From positions 248,001 to 312,000 of the forward strand of contig NC_016476.1 in assembly GCF_000226095.1 (NCBI RefSeq): a stretch of DNA of 64,000 bases. Direction: 5' to 3'. The notes beneath the pieces were generated by a model that was not told the origin of the DNA, ran no database searches, and worked only from the letters and a program-made list of their open reading frames with translations. This stretch comes from Thermothelomyces thermophilus ATCC 42464 (lineage: Eukaryota; Ascomycota; Sordariomycetes; Sordariales; Chaetomiaceae). Numbering within the stretch: position 1 is the stretch's first letter; each line of letters opens with the position of its first letter. Below are positions 11,201 through 19,565 of the stretch, in pieces. Both the position numbers and the translations under genes were made by a program.

Positions 11201-12450
11201 ACCCTCTTCAACCCTACTCCCTCATATCCCGCGCGCTGGCCTTCGAAGCCAAGTCGTCAGCGCTCAACGCCTCGGCCATCATCCTCCTCTTGAAGCCACT
11301 CCTTCCAGACGGCGTCCTGGACAATTTCCAAGTCGCTGCGATCCTCCGCCAACACCATGCCCGTCTAATGAGCATGGAGCTCTTCACCGAGGCCGCGTTG
11401 CTTCGAAAGCTATGCATCAAAGGCTGGCCGGGAGGGGTTCTCCATTCCTGGGGCGACAACTACCCGGCCATATTCACCCCCGCCCAGCAGGGGGTCCAGG
11501 CTGGCTTCGTCTGCTCGGCGTGTCACAGGCCGCGGGACGTCGACCGCTCTGCCGGGTCGGTCGACTCGGTGTGGCGGTGCGACCGGTGCCGCGCCGCCAT
11601 GGCCGGGTGTGCGGTGTGCGGGGGGAGGGATAGCGTCGTGCCCGCGCGCGCGCTTCCGCTGCCTTCTTCGACATACCCCGTGACGTGGTCGGGGTCGTCG
11701 GCCCTACCTGGCGACGAGGACGAGGCGGAGAATGGCGACCGGGAGGGAAGGGTCGTCGTTGTCGACGACGACGACGACCACCACCACCACCCCGCGTTGT
11801 TGGCGACGTGGTGGTACTGCCCCGGCTGCGGACACGGCGGGCACTCGTCGTGTCTGCAGTCGTGGCACGCCGCGCTCGAGCCGGGGGGGCACCCGGCCCT
11901 CGAGGACGCGCCGCAGACCGCGGAGCCGAGCGAGGGTTGTTGTCCGCTGGACGGGTGTGGCCACCGATGTCTGCCGACCCGGCGCGGGCTGGACAGCGTG
12001 GTGACGCGTTCCGAGGACGTCAGCCGCGTGGTCAGGGAGGCCACGAGGGCCGTGGCCAAGGCGACCGTCGCCGCCGCCGCTGCGGCCGCCGCTGAGGCGG
12101 CGTCCCAGAGGGGGGCCGGGGCCGCGGCGGAAGCCAGCCAGGTGGCGACGCAGTTTGCGGACGAGCAGCAGCAGCATGCGGAGCTCGGTGGCGGTGGCGG
12201 TGGCGGTTTCGGCGGCGGGTATGGCGGGAAGCCTCCTCCGCTGCCGGTAAGGAGCGACGGGAACGATATCCCGCAGAGCAGGGCGGTCGAGACGGCACGG
12301 GAGACGCTGGGCGGTTCTGGCGGGTTTGGGAGCGGAATGAGAGCGTCGGGGACCGGCATCCTCAGCTCGAGTCCCGGACGAAGCGGGATCGGAGCTGAGA
12401 GGGAGAGGAGAAAGAGCGTCAAGTTTGTGGCTACCGACGAGAGGCGGTAG
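8278..12450 (+). CDS. RTC1: RTC1 / WDR24-like subunit of the SEA (GATOR2) complex
   Basis: A single exon of 1390 aa. The N-terminal third is a WD40 propeller (about residues 50-430), with blades ending in FQYDL, VRCFDIR, LLKWDMRK, CRIWDMS and IHLWDLA. A long disordered Ser/Pro/Glu-rich middle follows. Around residues 1000-1060 lies a helical stretch (NASAIILLLKPLLPDGVL...). The C-terminus (about 1078-1240) has paired Cys/His motifs (CSACH, CDRC, CAVC, WWYCPGCGHGGHSSCLQSWH, CCPLDGC) typical of the RING-like zinc domain of Rtc1/Sea2 and WDR24. The complex sits at the vacuole or lysosome membrane and relays amino-acid status to TORC1. Gly-rich and Ala-rich tracts fill the last 150 residues. The start at 8278 is the first Met; the next in-frame Met (8311, MRKLLGKT) is also plausible. 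Symbol by family; strain-specific naming unknown. Confidence 0.92.
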   Translation: MYYSIGNQGKIMRKLLGKTTPDSAHDTAAPPAAITSAPIAPHYRPSSSQDVVYNAGVPIAALDRSPDGRSAVLAGRHVLKTVTFDGLAVKEGIDLRALITAQPSQRNNMSTSVADQLSIKAVKWGEPQGKQAIFTAGTSGKIFQYDLVRAGTTAPGSPVDCIQIREDSRQINSLDINPHRNSWLLSGSQDGIVRCFDIRQPTQTRTGATFRSIQAFKCNADGVHHVQWNPRDGFLFACATEQGSLLKWDMRKPSAPILRIKVHEKSCTSMAWHPDGIHIASGGVDSKCRIWDMSKQDKRQKPKWTISTPAPPGTLAWRPGQWSATAQGKRASQLAISYDETSQKRYGINVIHLWDLARPTMPYKEIQRFDTSPSAMLWHDQYLLWTAGQDGIFSQCDISFAPKVIDRQAVSTMAFSPRGDVLMLLDERPPPQRPRPHVVHHEAVAVPSYSSSPTTPKFGVSRSDSEDDAIGSFIGPKRRGSRRRRPSTRSTATLSTTPPAGPGMEEVMSLEQTIKATGPYKPQQSMAVGHVPAATNVDVYRYLTVNYLEALHRDLPYSAGAGLLPDRVATILEHYAKAAASVRQFRLAQTWRILAYAVEMLLHKRAQYHLDRRMDRHHYSARRKSEAKAEARAKAKAKAMAEVFNAPMPTIVDGEETPRKVFSFASLDKTLHPRSLLSEELESTSNVPTPVARPVTDGPEAPREGEFQRRRELMPIVEPESFTLPPAAHPASLVTRKRLDSVPLSIASHDSGATHASTEGYDFYDTEAILSKAVDIPTPGPKPTQTTDSREGGSPSTARKLLLRQDSEDSYVHLLSISAESKRAKNPTASIEGSATEQAARAAILAELRRESREGSEPRARGGDLQKSPERNPIAPFRTMLGRTETDMTGFTDEHHAITQTTTDSFESRFPSQTDADFVATSPLVEGPAPDFPAVPEDDQSPFIVETDYLCWPDDQPYPYPANPLSGPSTVSFNNPLQPYSLISRALAFEAKSSALNASAIILLLKPLLPDGVLDNFQVAAILRQHHARLMSMELFTEAALLRKLCIKGWPGGVLHSWGDNYPAIFTPAQQGVQAGFVCSACHRPRDVDRSAGSVDSVWRCDRCRAAMAGCAVCGGRDSVVPARALPLPSSTYPVTWSGSSALPGDEDEAENGDREGRVVVVDDDDDHHHHPALLATWWYCPGCGHGGHSSCLQSWHAALEPGGHPALEDAPQTAEPSEGCCPLDGCGHRCLPTRRGLDSVVTRSEDVSRVVREATRAVAKATVAAAAAAAAEAASQRGAGAAAEASQVATQFADEQQQHAELGGGGGGGFGGGYGGKPPPLPVRSDGNDIPQSRAVETARETLGGSGGFGSGMRASGTGILSSSPGRSGIGAERERRKSVKFVATDERR

Positions 12451-13173
12451 TGTTCTGGATATCTAAATGACGGCGGTACCGGGGCATATTTAGAAGTTAT
12501 GATCTTGCGCTTGTTTATAATTACCTCATGTGCAAAACCTACGTTATGTGTATCTGCGATATTATCAAGGTATCATCCCTTTAATGAGAATCATATGATA
12601 ATTAACGCAAACACGATCTGCAGGCTGCAGGCTGGCTGCTTGACTAGCAATCACCTAATTAGGTCCTCTAATTACTATCTTGGAATTCAGGACCTTCTGG
12701 TGATTGCATGGTTTCCGCCGCCCACGCCGCCGAATAATTAGTGCCAAAAAAGACATGTCACTACATTAGGTAATTACACGGGACGGTTGGATGATGACGG
12801 TGGTTGTGAATCTTTTTTTTTTTTGGCTTATTCATCGATATGTGTATAATATAATAATAGCCTGATCTGAAAGAAGCACATTGAAAGTATAGTCAAAGCC
12901 GTGGCATTGGACTGCTCCGCATAGGCACATTGCTGACATGTGGAATGTTGCCTGCCAGCTCATCCATGATTGCTGTCTCCAGATCCTCCACGTCCCTTCA
13001 ACTGCAATCTTTGAGTCATATTTGGCCCCCGCGCCCCCCCCCCTTTCCCCCTCTGCTCCAACAGTTGAGGCCTTAGAAAACTCAAATGACCAAGCTCCCT
13101 GAGATCAGAGCAGTGACGACTGCCCGTGTTTAATTATGATTGGCACTCTGGCAGAGTTTTACTCCTTACTCCT
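12451..13173. other. Intergenic between convergent 3' ends
   Basis: 723 bp between the RTC1 stop and the stop of the UstYa-like gene; no gene seen. It contains several copies of the AT palindrome TAATTA (near 12600, 12660, 12675, 12736, 12771, 13133), a T run near 12813 and a C run near 13035. Confidence 0.6.
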
Positions 13174-14357
13174 TCAGGGGTATTGATCGCGGTCCAAGGG
13201 CACCGGGTTGAAGATGTAGCCGATCCGGTTGTCGAGGACGGTGTCGCGGCCGTCGGGCAGGACGGGGCCGAACTTGGGGTGGACGAGCAGGCCCGGCTCG
13301 AAGGGGTCGACCTTGACCTTCTCCATGCCCTCGATGAGCCTGTCCCAGTTGACGCACTCGTGGGCGATGGTCCGGTTGCCGCCGGGCAGGATGCTGTTGT
13401 CGAACCAGATCATGGTCAGGGGCGTCTCGTCGGCCTTGCACATGATGGCCTCGACCAGCATCTGGAGACAGTGGACTGGTGATGCGTTAATTACCGAGTC
13501 AGCGACATATTACCTAGCGGTGAGAAAGAAAAGAAGGGGAATGAATGGAACTGGGAAACGCGGGCGAAATGCAGAAGCAGACTTACGGCTGTGCTCCGTT
13601 TGCAGCTCCTTCTCGTAGTCGGTCATGTTGGGAAAGTAACGCTCCGGGAAATGCGCCTGATGAAGACGTTTCTTGGGGTACATTGTTAACAAGAGATGTT
13701 CGATAATAGCCGGGATCCGAACAAGGGGGAAGAAGAATTATTGGAGACTCACGATGCAGTGAAGCTGGTGGACCCAGGCATAGTTGGCGAGGTAATTGCC
13801 GTTCTTCAGCCGGATTCCCGTCTTCTCCCGTCCAAGCTTCTTCATGTACGAGGCGGGAACCTGTGCGTAGAAGTACTGCATCAGGTTGGACCAGCGCCGG
13901 TCGAGCTCGTCGCTGGGCTGCCCAACCAGCGGGTAGTCCTTGGAGGTTTCGGTCATCTCGAATATCTTGGGCTCGTATTGGATATATTCCCGGATCGGGG
14001 CTGGGGGGGACGGGATACCAGTGTCAGCATTCTTTTTGCCGAAGAGCGAGCATGCAGCGACGGTCTGGAAAATAATGAGTAATTAATTGATTACTTACAG
14101 TCGATGACATTGGCCCCGTGCAACCTTTCGTTCTTCCAATACATTGATGTTGCTGTCACAAGCAGGGCAGAATACAGCAGGAGGACCGCGAGACCCCCGA
14201 CAACGATTATCCCTAGCTTCTTACGGGATGTCTGAGACCTTAAGCGGCTGGCATCTGATAGGTCTCCATCGTAGAGTAGACTGTCCGATGAGCCAGCTGA
14301 GCGGTCATCAGGAACGGGTGAGTAGAGCGCTTCAGCTTTCTGATTTAGCAAGCCCAT
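13174..14357 (-). CDS. DUF3328 / UstYa-family oxidase (RiPP cyclase type)
   Basis: Four exons: 14357-14099, 14000-13753, 13671-13587 and 13475-13174, with introns of 98, 81 and 111 bp; 297 aa. Residues about 48-70 form one hydrophobic membrane anchor after a Ser/Asp-rich cytosolic tail. Downstream of SPIREYIQYEP come the two family-defining metal-type motifs HQLHC (164-168) and HSLHC (196-200), then CKADETP and HECVNW. Both motifs appear only in the spliced frame; the second His-x2-His-Cys is created across intron 3. UstYa-family proteins act in the secretory pathway and oxidatively cross-link or otherwise modify ribosomal peptides (ustiloxin, phomopsin, asperipin) and some other metabolites. 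It is divergent from a small repeat-bearing secreted precursor 800 bp away, which fits peptide cyclisation, though the substrate is inferred from position only. Intron 2 uses an AAG acceptor (13674-13672), so that junction is slightly less sure. Confidence 0.88.
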
Positions 14358-15157
14358 CGTAGAAAGGTAATAATATTAGTAACGGGTAATTAACCTGATC
14401 AACACCTTGAGGATGCGAATAATAGAGGTAGAGAAAGGAGGCGTTGTTATTTTTTTTTGGGGGGGGGGGGGGGGGAGGGGGAGAGCAGGACAGACGGACT
14501 ATCTTTGAAGAGACATTCAAAATAATTAGCCCGGAAGTCCCTGGGTAATACCCGTTGACCATCAGAGCATCAGAGCGAGGGGCCCGTGATCAATGCCATA
14601 TCGGCGCCCGGAAATGATAAGGAAGGAGGTAGTGAAGGATGCAGAACACCAAGACATAGTCAGCAACCGACGTGGCAATCATTGGGTCGTGTGCGAGAAG
14701 ATCTCTAGCCGGAGTTCCGAGCGACCCCGAAGGATCACATCTTCCTTCCTAAAACAACAAAATGGTTTCGCTAACCCCGCGGCGTCACAACATGGTATTG
14801 GATATTTACGAGTGCTGTCGATACGAACAACCCCACTACAGCGAAATGCGAGCGCTCATTGTTTGAGACCGAGCAGGTCAGCAATCCTTCGAAATGCCTA
14901 CATAGTAAAGACCGAATCCTCCGGTTCCCCATAACAGGAAGGTCGGCGGGGTTGAGGTGCATAGGACTACTCGACACAGCCGTGACGGCGGCTCATCCAG
15001 GTAATTATTATATCTGGGACATAGTTCACGAGAAGCAAAGCATGCCGGGTAGGCTCTTCTCAGACACTCTTCGACACTGAAACTTGCCATCTCCTTCCAT
15101 AATTAGCCCATCCATCAATTGATCACTCTTGTGACTTGGCCTCGAAGCCCCGACAAG
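14358..15157. promoter_or_regulatory. Shared upstream region of UstYa-like and precursor genes
   Basis: 800 bp between divergent start codons, presumably carrying both promoters, so the pair could be co-regulated. It contains a G run near 14459-14475 and TAATTA palindromes near 14386, 14523, 15003 and 15103. No regulator-specific motif was identified. Confidence 0.6.
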
Positions 15158-15489
15158 ATGCAGTTCAAGCAGCTTGCCCTTGCGGGCCCCTTGCTCTTCG
15201 CCCTCGCTGGAGCCGCGCCCGCTCCGACGGGGGAGATTGGTAAGTTGACAAGCCTTGGTGCGCCCGACTCGCTCATGCTAATCGAAGAATGGGACACGCA
15301 TCAGCCAAGAAGGGGGAACTGCAGAAGGACGCGGACGCGATCTGGCTCTGGAAGAAGAGCGAGTTGACCAAGGATGCCGACGAGATCTGGCTCTGGAAGA
15401 GGGGCGAGCTGAAGGCCAAGCTGCAAAAGGACGCCGACGCCATCTGGCTGTGGAAGAAGGAGGAGGCCAAGCAGGATGCCGACGCGTAA
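15158..15489 (+). CDS. Candidate RiPP (dikaritin-like) repeat precursor peptide
   Basis: Two exons, 15158-15239 and 15305-15489, with a 65-bp GTAAGT...CAG intron, give 88 aa. A signal peptide (MQFKQLALAGPLLFALAGAA, residues 1-20) is followed by three imperfect repeats, each with a KDADxIWLWK core and a dibasic end (KK, KR, KK). An extra KK precedes repeat 1. Dibasic sites suit Kex2-like cleavage in the Golgi. A fourth unit begins (KQDADA) but ends at TAA. This is the architecture of fungal KEP/dikaritin precursors, and the divergent neighbour is a UstYa-family gene. The repeated IWLW is unlike the Tyr-based ustiloxin and phomopsin cores I know. ATG context is good (ACAAGATG). An alternative is a pheromone-like secreted peptide. 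Splicing is supported because only this acceptor joins signal peptide and repeats in frame. Confidence 0.8.
15313..15489 (+). repeat. Tandem 39-57 bp coding repeats, three full and one truncated
   Basis: Units share AAGGAyGCsGACGmG-ATCTGGCTsTGG-AAGArG with mostly synonymous changes, so the peptide looks conserved while the DNA drifts. The fourth unit reaches GACGCG, then runs into TAATTAATT, which supplies the stop codon. Confidence 0.85.
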
Positions 15490-15662
15490 TTAATTATCTG
15501 GTTTGGGATTTAATTAGGAGAATCAGAAGTGTCGGGCATGCTAGGAACCCCCAAGATCTACGGAGTAAACCAGCAGCAAGCCGGCCAGGTCTACGAAGTA
15601 TTATTGTCATTAATTAGCACCGTATGGGGCGAGAAGAGCATGTTGAATGGAAAACCTTCAAG

Positions 15663-18281
15663 TCACCCAGCGACTTCGTGCGCACCCTCCGGTTCCGACA
15701 AGGCCTCGATGGTACGCGCAAATCCCGTCTTGACGGCCTCCTTAATACCGTGGACCATCAGCTGCGCGTCTGTCGGCATGGTACTCTTCCAGACCCCGTC
15801 GGCCCCGAATCGGCCGTTAAGCAATCGCGCCACGACGTAGGTCGCCTGCTTCGGCGTGTGGCACGGCATCTCGGCAAAGACTTGCAGCGCCTCCGACATC
15901 AGGTCCCGGATGTGCGCGCAGAACATGGCCTCGGAGCCCGGGACGATGGCGGCCCTCATGTGATCCCAGACGCGGTGCCGCTGTGCTTCGGTCATGGACC
16001 GGGACGCGAACGACTTGGTCTTGCTCTCGTCGTCGTCGATCCGCAGCACGAGACGCTTCAGATGGCGCCCGACCTCGGCACGGACGTCGTCGGGGAACGC
16101 CAGGGGCACGACGTCCAGGTGCCTCTGGACCAGCTCCCGCGTGCAGTTGGATGCGCCCGGGTGGCTCAGCCACCTCCTCACGCCCTCCATCCACTGCTCG
16201 CGCGCAGCATCCGTCAGCACCGGATCCGCTCCTCCTCCTCCGTCGTTGTCGACGTCCGTCTTCCTCGTCGCCAGCTCCCTCGCCAGGTCCTCCATGACGG
16301 CCACGACGCGCGAGAAGCTGATCCCCACCGAGGCATACCTCGTCTCCCGCCAGGCGGCCTCCCACAGCACCGTCTGGATCGTGTCCGAGACGTGGTGGAT
16401 GTCGAGCTCGAGCATCAGCACGTGGTGCAGCGCGTCCGTGGTGGTCAGCGACGGGTGCACGTCGTACAGCCCGTCCAGGTCGGTGGCCCGGTCGATGCCC
16501 ACGAATCCCCCGTTGTGCGGGTGGATGATGGTGACCCAGATGGGCGGGCCGTCCCACGCGCGCACGGTGCGGACGAACCGGTCGACGATGGCGAACTCCT
16601 CCTCCCCGGCCGACCCGATCGACATGTACACCAGCCCGCCGCCCATGGCGCGCATCAGGTAGGTGAAGAGCCCCCAGAGGGCGGCGATGGAGTCGCGCGC
16701 GCGGTCGAACACGCCCGGCCGGTCCAGCCCGAGCTCGACCACGGCCCCGGGCCGCTGCAGCAGCACCTGCAGGACGAGCGACGCGACCGCCGCCTGCGCC
16801 GTCATGCCGGGCGCCCACACGAGGTAGCAGCTCGGCAGCTCCGGCGTCAGGCGGCGCTGCTGGGCGAGCCACTGCAGCGCGTGTTGGTGGTCCGGCGCGT
16901 CGCACAGGCCCTGGCTCAGCCGGGCGGCGCCCCCCGTCGTCGTCGTCGTCGTCGTCGTCGAGGAGGTTGAGGAGGAGGAGGGGAGGTGCCGCTGCTCGAC
17001 CGCGAACCACTCCTCCCACGCGCTCGCCGTCACGCGGTACGTCGCCGCCAGCGACTCGTGGTACGTCGCCTGGTCGCGCAGCCCGCGGAAGAGCGCCCGC
17101 TTGACCTCCTCCAGCAGCGCCGGCACGGGAGGAGCGGGAGCGGGGACGGACGACGACGACGACGACGACGACGGCGCGGGCTCCTCCAGCGGGTGCGGCT
17201 GCGCGTGCGCGTCCAGGGCGGTCGTCAGGTGCGCCCGCTGAAGGTAGGCGCCGAGGTGGTGCTGCGCCATGCTGGTGGTCCGGAGGGCGTGCAGCAGCAG
17301 CGCGTCCTTCTCGATGCAGGTCTCGAGGCGGCGGATGCGGTCGACGGCGCGGCCGAACTTCTCGTCGAAGGGGCGGACGAAGGCGGAGAGGAGCACGCGC
17401 AGGCGCAGGGCCGACTTGCGGGCGAAGTGGAGGATCACGTCCTCGAGGAACTCGGCCACGGCGGCGTAGATCATGGACACGAGCTCGACCATGCGCGCCG
17501 TCGGGAAGAGCTTGGCGTAGACCTCGATGCGCGAGAGCGAGAGGCCGATCTCGACGAGCATGTCCGTCACCCTGGTAAGGAGTTCTTTCTTGTTCTTGGC
17601 CATCTAATTAATTAATACGTAATTAATTAATTAATTAATCAAATCACCCCAGTTGAATATCATCAGCAAGTGTGTGAACCAACGACACGCCTCCGTGCGT
17701 GGACAGAGAGAGAAAGGTTCAGCGACGGAGAGGGAGAAGGGAGCAAAAACAAAAACACCTACGAGCAACAACATCTTGATTCCACCCCACACCACTGCCA
17801 GGTAGGCAAAGTCGCCCGCCTGGGAGAGCACGTCAAAGACGCCCGAATAGTGGTGCAGGATGTCGATGAACTGGGAGACCCGGCCTTTATTATCCTCGCC
17901 AGAGGGCGAGTTGAAGAGCTCGATCGCCGTCTGTGCCACGTCATGCTCGGAGGTGCGGGTCAGGATGGTGACGGCGTCCATGTCCTTGACGGATTTCTGG
18001 ATCGCCACGACGGCCTTGGCATACGCCGTCCTCGCCGCCTCCATGTTCTCGGTCAGCCGTTGCTGGCCGGACTGGATGGAGGGCGACGAGAACCTCCTCA
18101 CGGCCACGGCCACGTCCAACAGGTGCGGCCTGACCAGGAGCTGGTTGACGAGCCCGGCAGAAGTCTGCTCGGAAACAGCATCGTATTGAGATGGGATAAT
18201 CAGCTGGCCACCCGCTGGCTGAGATGTTGTCTCGTTTGGGCCCGGGGGATTTCCGGGCGCGAATGTTTCAGGATCCATCAA
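15663..18281 (-). CDS. Fungal STAND/NLR-like protein (DUF7708-type N-terminus)
   Basis: Two exons, 18281-17763 and 17603-15663, with a 159-bp intron ending in a long TTAATTAA-rich tract; 819 aa. Residues about 110-290 resemble the helical N-terminal domain found ahead of NACHT modules in fungal STAND proteins (SQFIDILHHYSGVFDVLSQA, WGGIKMLLL, MLVEIGLSLSRIEVYAKLF). After Ser-rich and Thr-rich linkers comes a beta-strand-like YLVWAPGMTAQAAVASLVL where a Walker A loop would be expected, but the GxGK(S/T) residues are absent. The remainder (IWVTIIHPHN, LMLELDIHHVSDTIQTVL) is helical, with no WD, ankyrin or TPR repeats. Such proteins act in self/non-self recognition and programmed cell death; a nucleotide-independent or decayed variant is my inference. 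It ends 173 bp from the precursor gene, tail to tail. The start could be Met1 or Met2. Confidence 0.7.
17604..17640. repeat. TTAATTAA-rich tract at an intron 3' end
   Basis: About 35 bp of nearly pure TTAA/AATT repeats immediately before the TAG acceptor of the STAND-like gene. It is the longest example of an AT palindrome scattered through this part of the window. Confidence 0.85.
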
Positions 18282-19565
18282 GCAACGCTGGTGTGCAGTC
18301 CTTGTTAATATCTTCTTCTATTGCTGGCAAGTGAGTGAGTCAAGGGACGGAGAGCGAGCGGAGGCATCACAGGCTGACAGTGATGTCGGGTAAATCTAGG
18401 AGAGACTAATTATTATTGCAAAAGAATCAAGTGCTACGGTGATAGGATCTGTTTCTTCCCAAAGTCTCATCAGAGCTTTGAACGGGAAAGCAGGAGCCGT
18501 GTACATACCAAGGCCAAGGGGAAATCGAAAGGTCTGGCCACGGCTCTGGACGGGTTGGCTCATGTGGCTTTCTACTAGTAAAAGCTCGCTCGCTCGCTCG
18601 CTCGCTCCCAGAACGCGTATCTAGGCCGCCATTCAGCTGCAGGGCACGCGGCCCAAAAGAGCCTCCGTGCCCCCGGTATTTTTAACCCCCCCCCCCCTTC
18701 CTTTAGCTCCAAAGTTCCGGCCGCCTCTGGTTAGGTACAGTACATACATTTGCCCTAGGTAATCTTGCACTTCGCTTGTGTCTCGCTCAGGATAAGGAAG
18801 CTAGTCAGGAGTCAGTCTGCGATCAACGGCTGCAGCATCCCAAGTCCGGCAAGCCTCACACCGCGTTTCCTTTCTGGCCGCCTCGGTGGCATGCCATGCA
18901 TTAGATAGTGCTTCCCAGAAAGCTCGGGTGCGCCAATCAGCGCCGGTCGCAGGACACCACAACTAGGGGGTTCATTGGTCCTTCTCAGCCCGGTCTGGCA
19001 AGCTGAACCTGCACTTGACCATTGGCGTTACACTCTATCCCGCACGGGTTAATACCTAATGATCCTTAACGGAGCGCAACCCCACGCGACAGGTCTTCTC
19101 GGCACGAGAGCCTCGCTTAATATTTAATGGCTCGTCTTTGCATGAACCCGCAGCCCTGGTAGCGAAGCGATGTCGGAACCGAGGCGGCGGCATCCTGTTA
19201 GGGTGAACTATTTACTCCTGGGTGGTCCTCTCAGTTGCCGGTGAAGACCACAACGTAATAGTTTGTGTCATCGACAATAGCAATCCCCCTTACCACGCAA
19301 ATGCCCCAGGTGCCCGCAAGCCCCATGGTTTAAGGTCCTATTTCAGCCCTTCTTGTTCTTAGTGGCTGCATTCCGAGCCAAGCGTTGGAGCGTGTGGTGT
19401 ACTAGCACCCCTTCCCCTTCCGCGGAGACACCCAGTCGACGATGGTTCGGGACGTAGGCAGAATAATAAGCATATGGCCTGGCGCAGCCGGAGCCAATAA
19501 CTTCTTCCTTCCCCGGTCCCTCATCTTTTGGGGGGGGGGGGGGGAGGGGGGGAAATGGTTTACAA
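18282..19565. other. Intergenic, STAND upstream and GNAT downstream
   Basis: 1.28 kb without a recognisable gene. It contains a (CTCG)n run at about 18584-18607, a C run near 18689 and a G run near 19531. ORFs at its right end are short and lack support. Confidence 0.55.
18584..18607. repeat. (CTCG)n tetranucleotide microsatellite
   Basis: Roughly six tandem CTCG/GCTC units upstream of the STAND-like gene. Confidence 0.8.

Noticed and set aside
11523-12422. - strand ORF of 299 codons under the RTC1 C-terminus
   Set aside because: Shadow of the zinc-domain and Gly/Ala-rich tail of RTC1; Pro/Ser/Ala composition with no motif.
14065-14098. Nearer acceptor (CAG at 14067-14065) for intron 1 of the UstYa-like gene
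   Set aside because: Joining there in phase 1 gives a stop after a dozen codons; the acceptor at 14003-14001 restores the family sequence SPIREYIQYEP.
15289-15489. Unspliced short ORF starting MGHASAKK as the precursor gene
   Set aside because: It lacks a signal peptide; the spliced model from 15158 joins one in frame through consensus splice sites.
15624-16970. Long + strand ORF (448 codons) rich in Arg, His and Gly
   Set aside because: Antisense shadow of the STAND-like exon in GC-rich DNA; no domain, and its low-complexity Arg tail mirrors Ser/Thr codon runs on the other strand.
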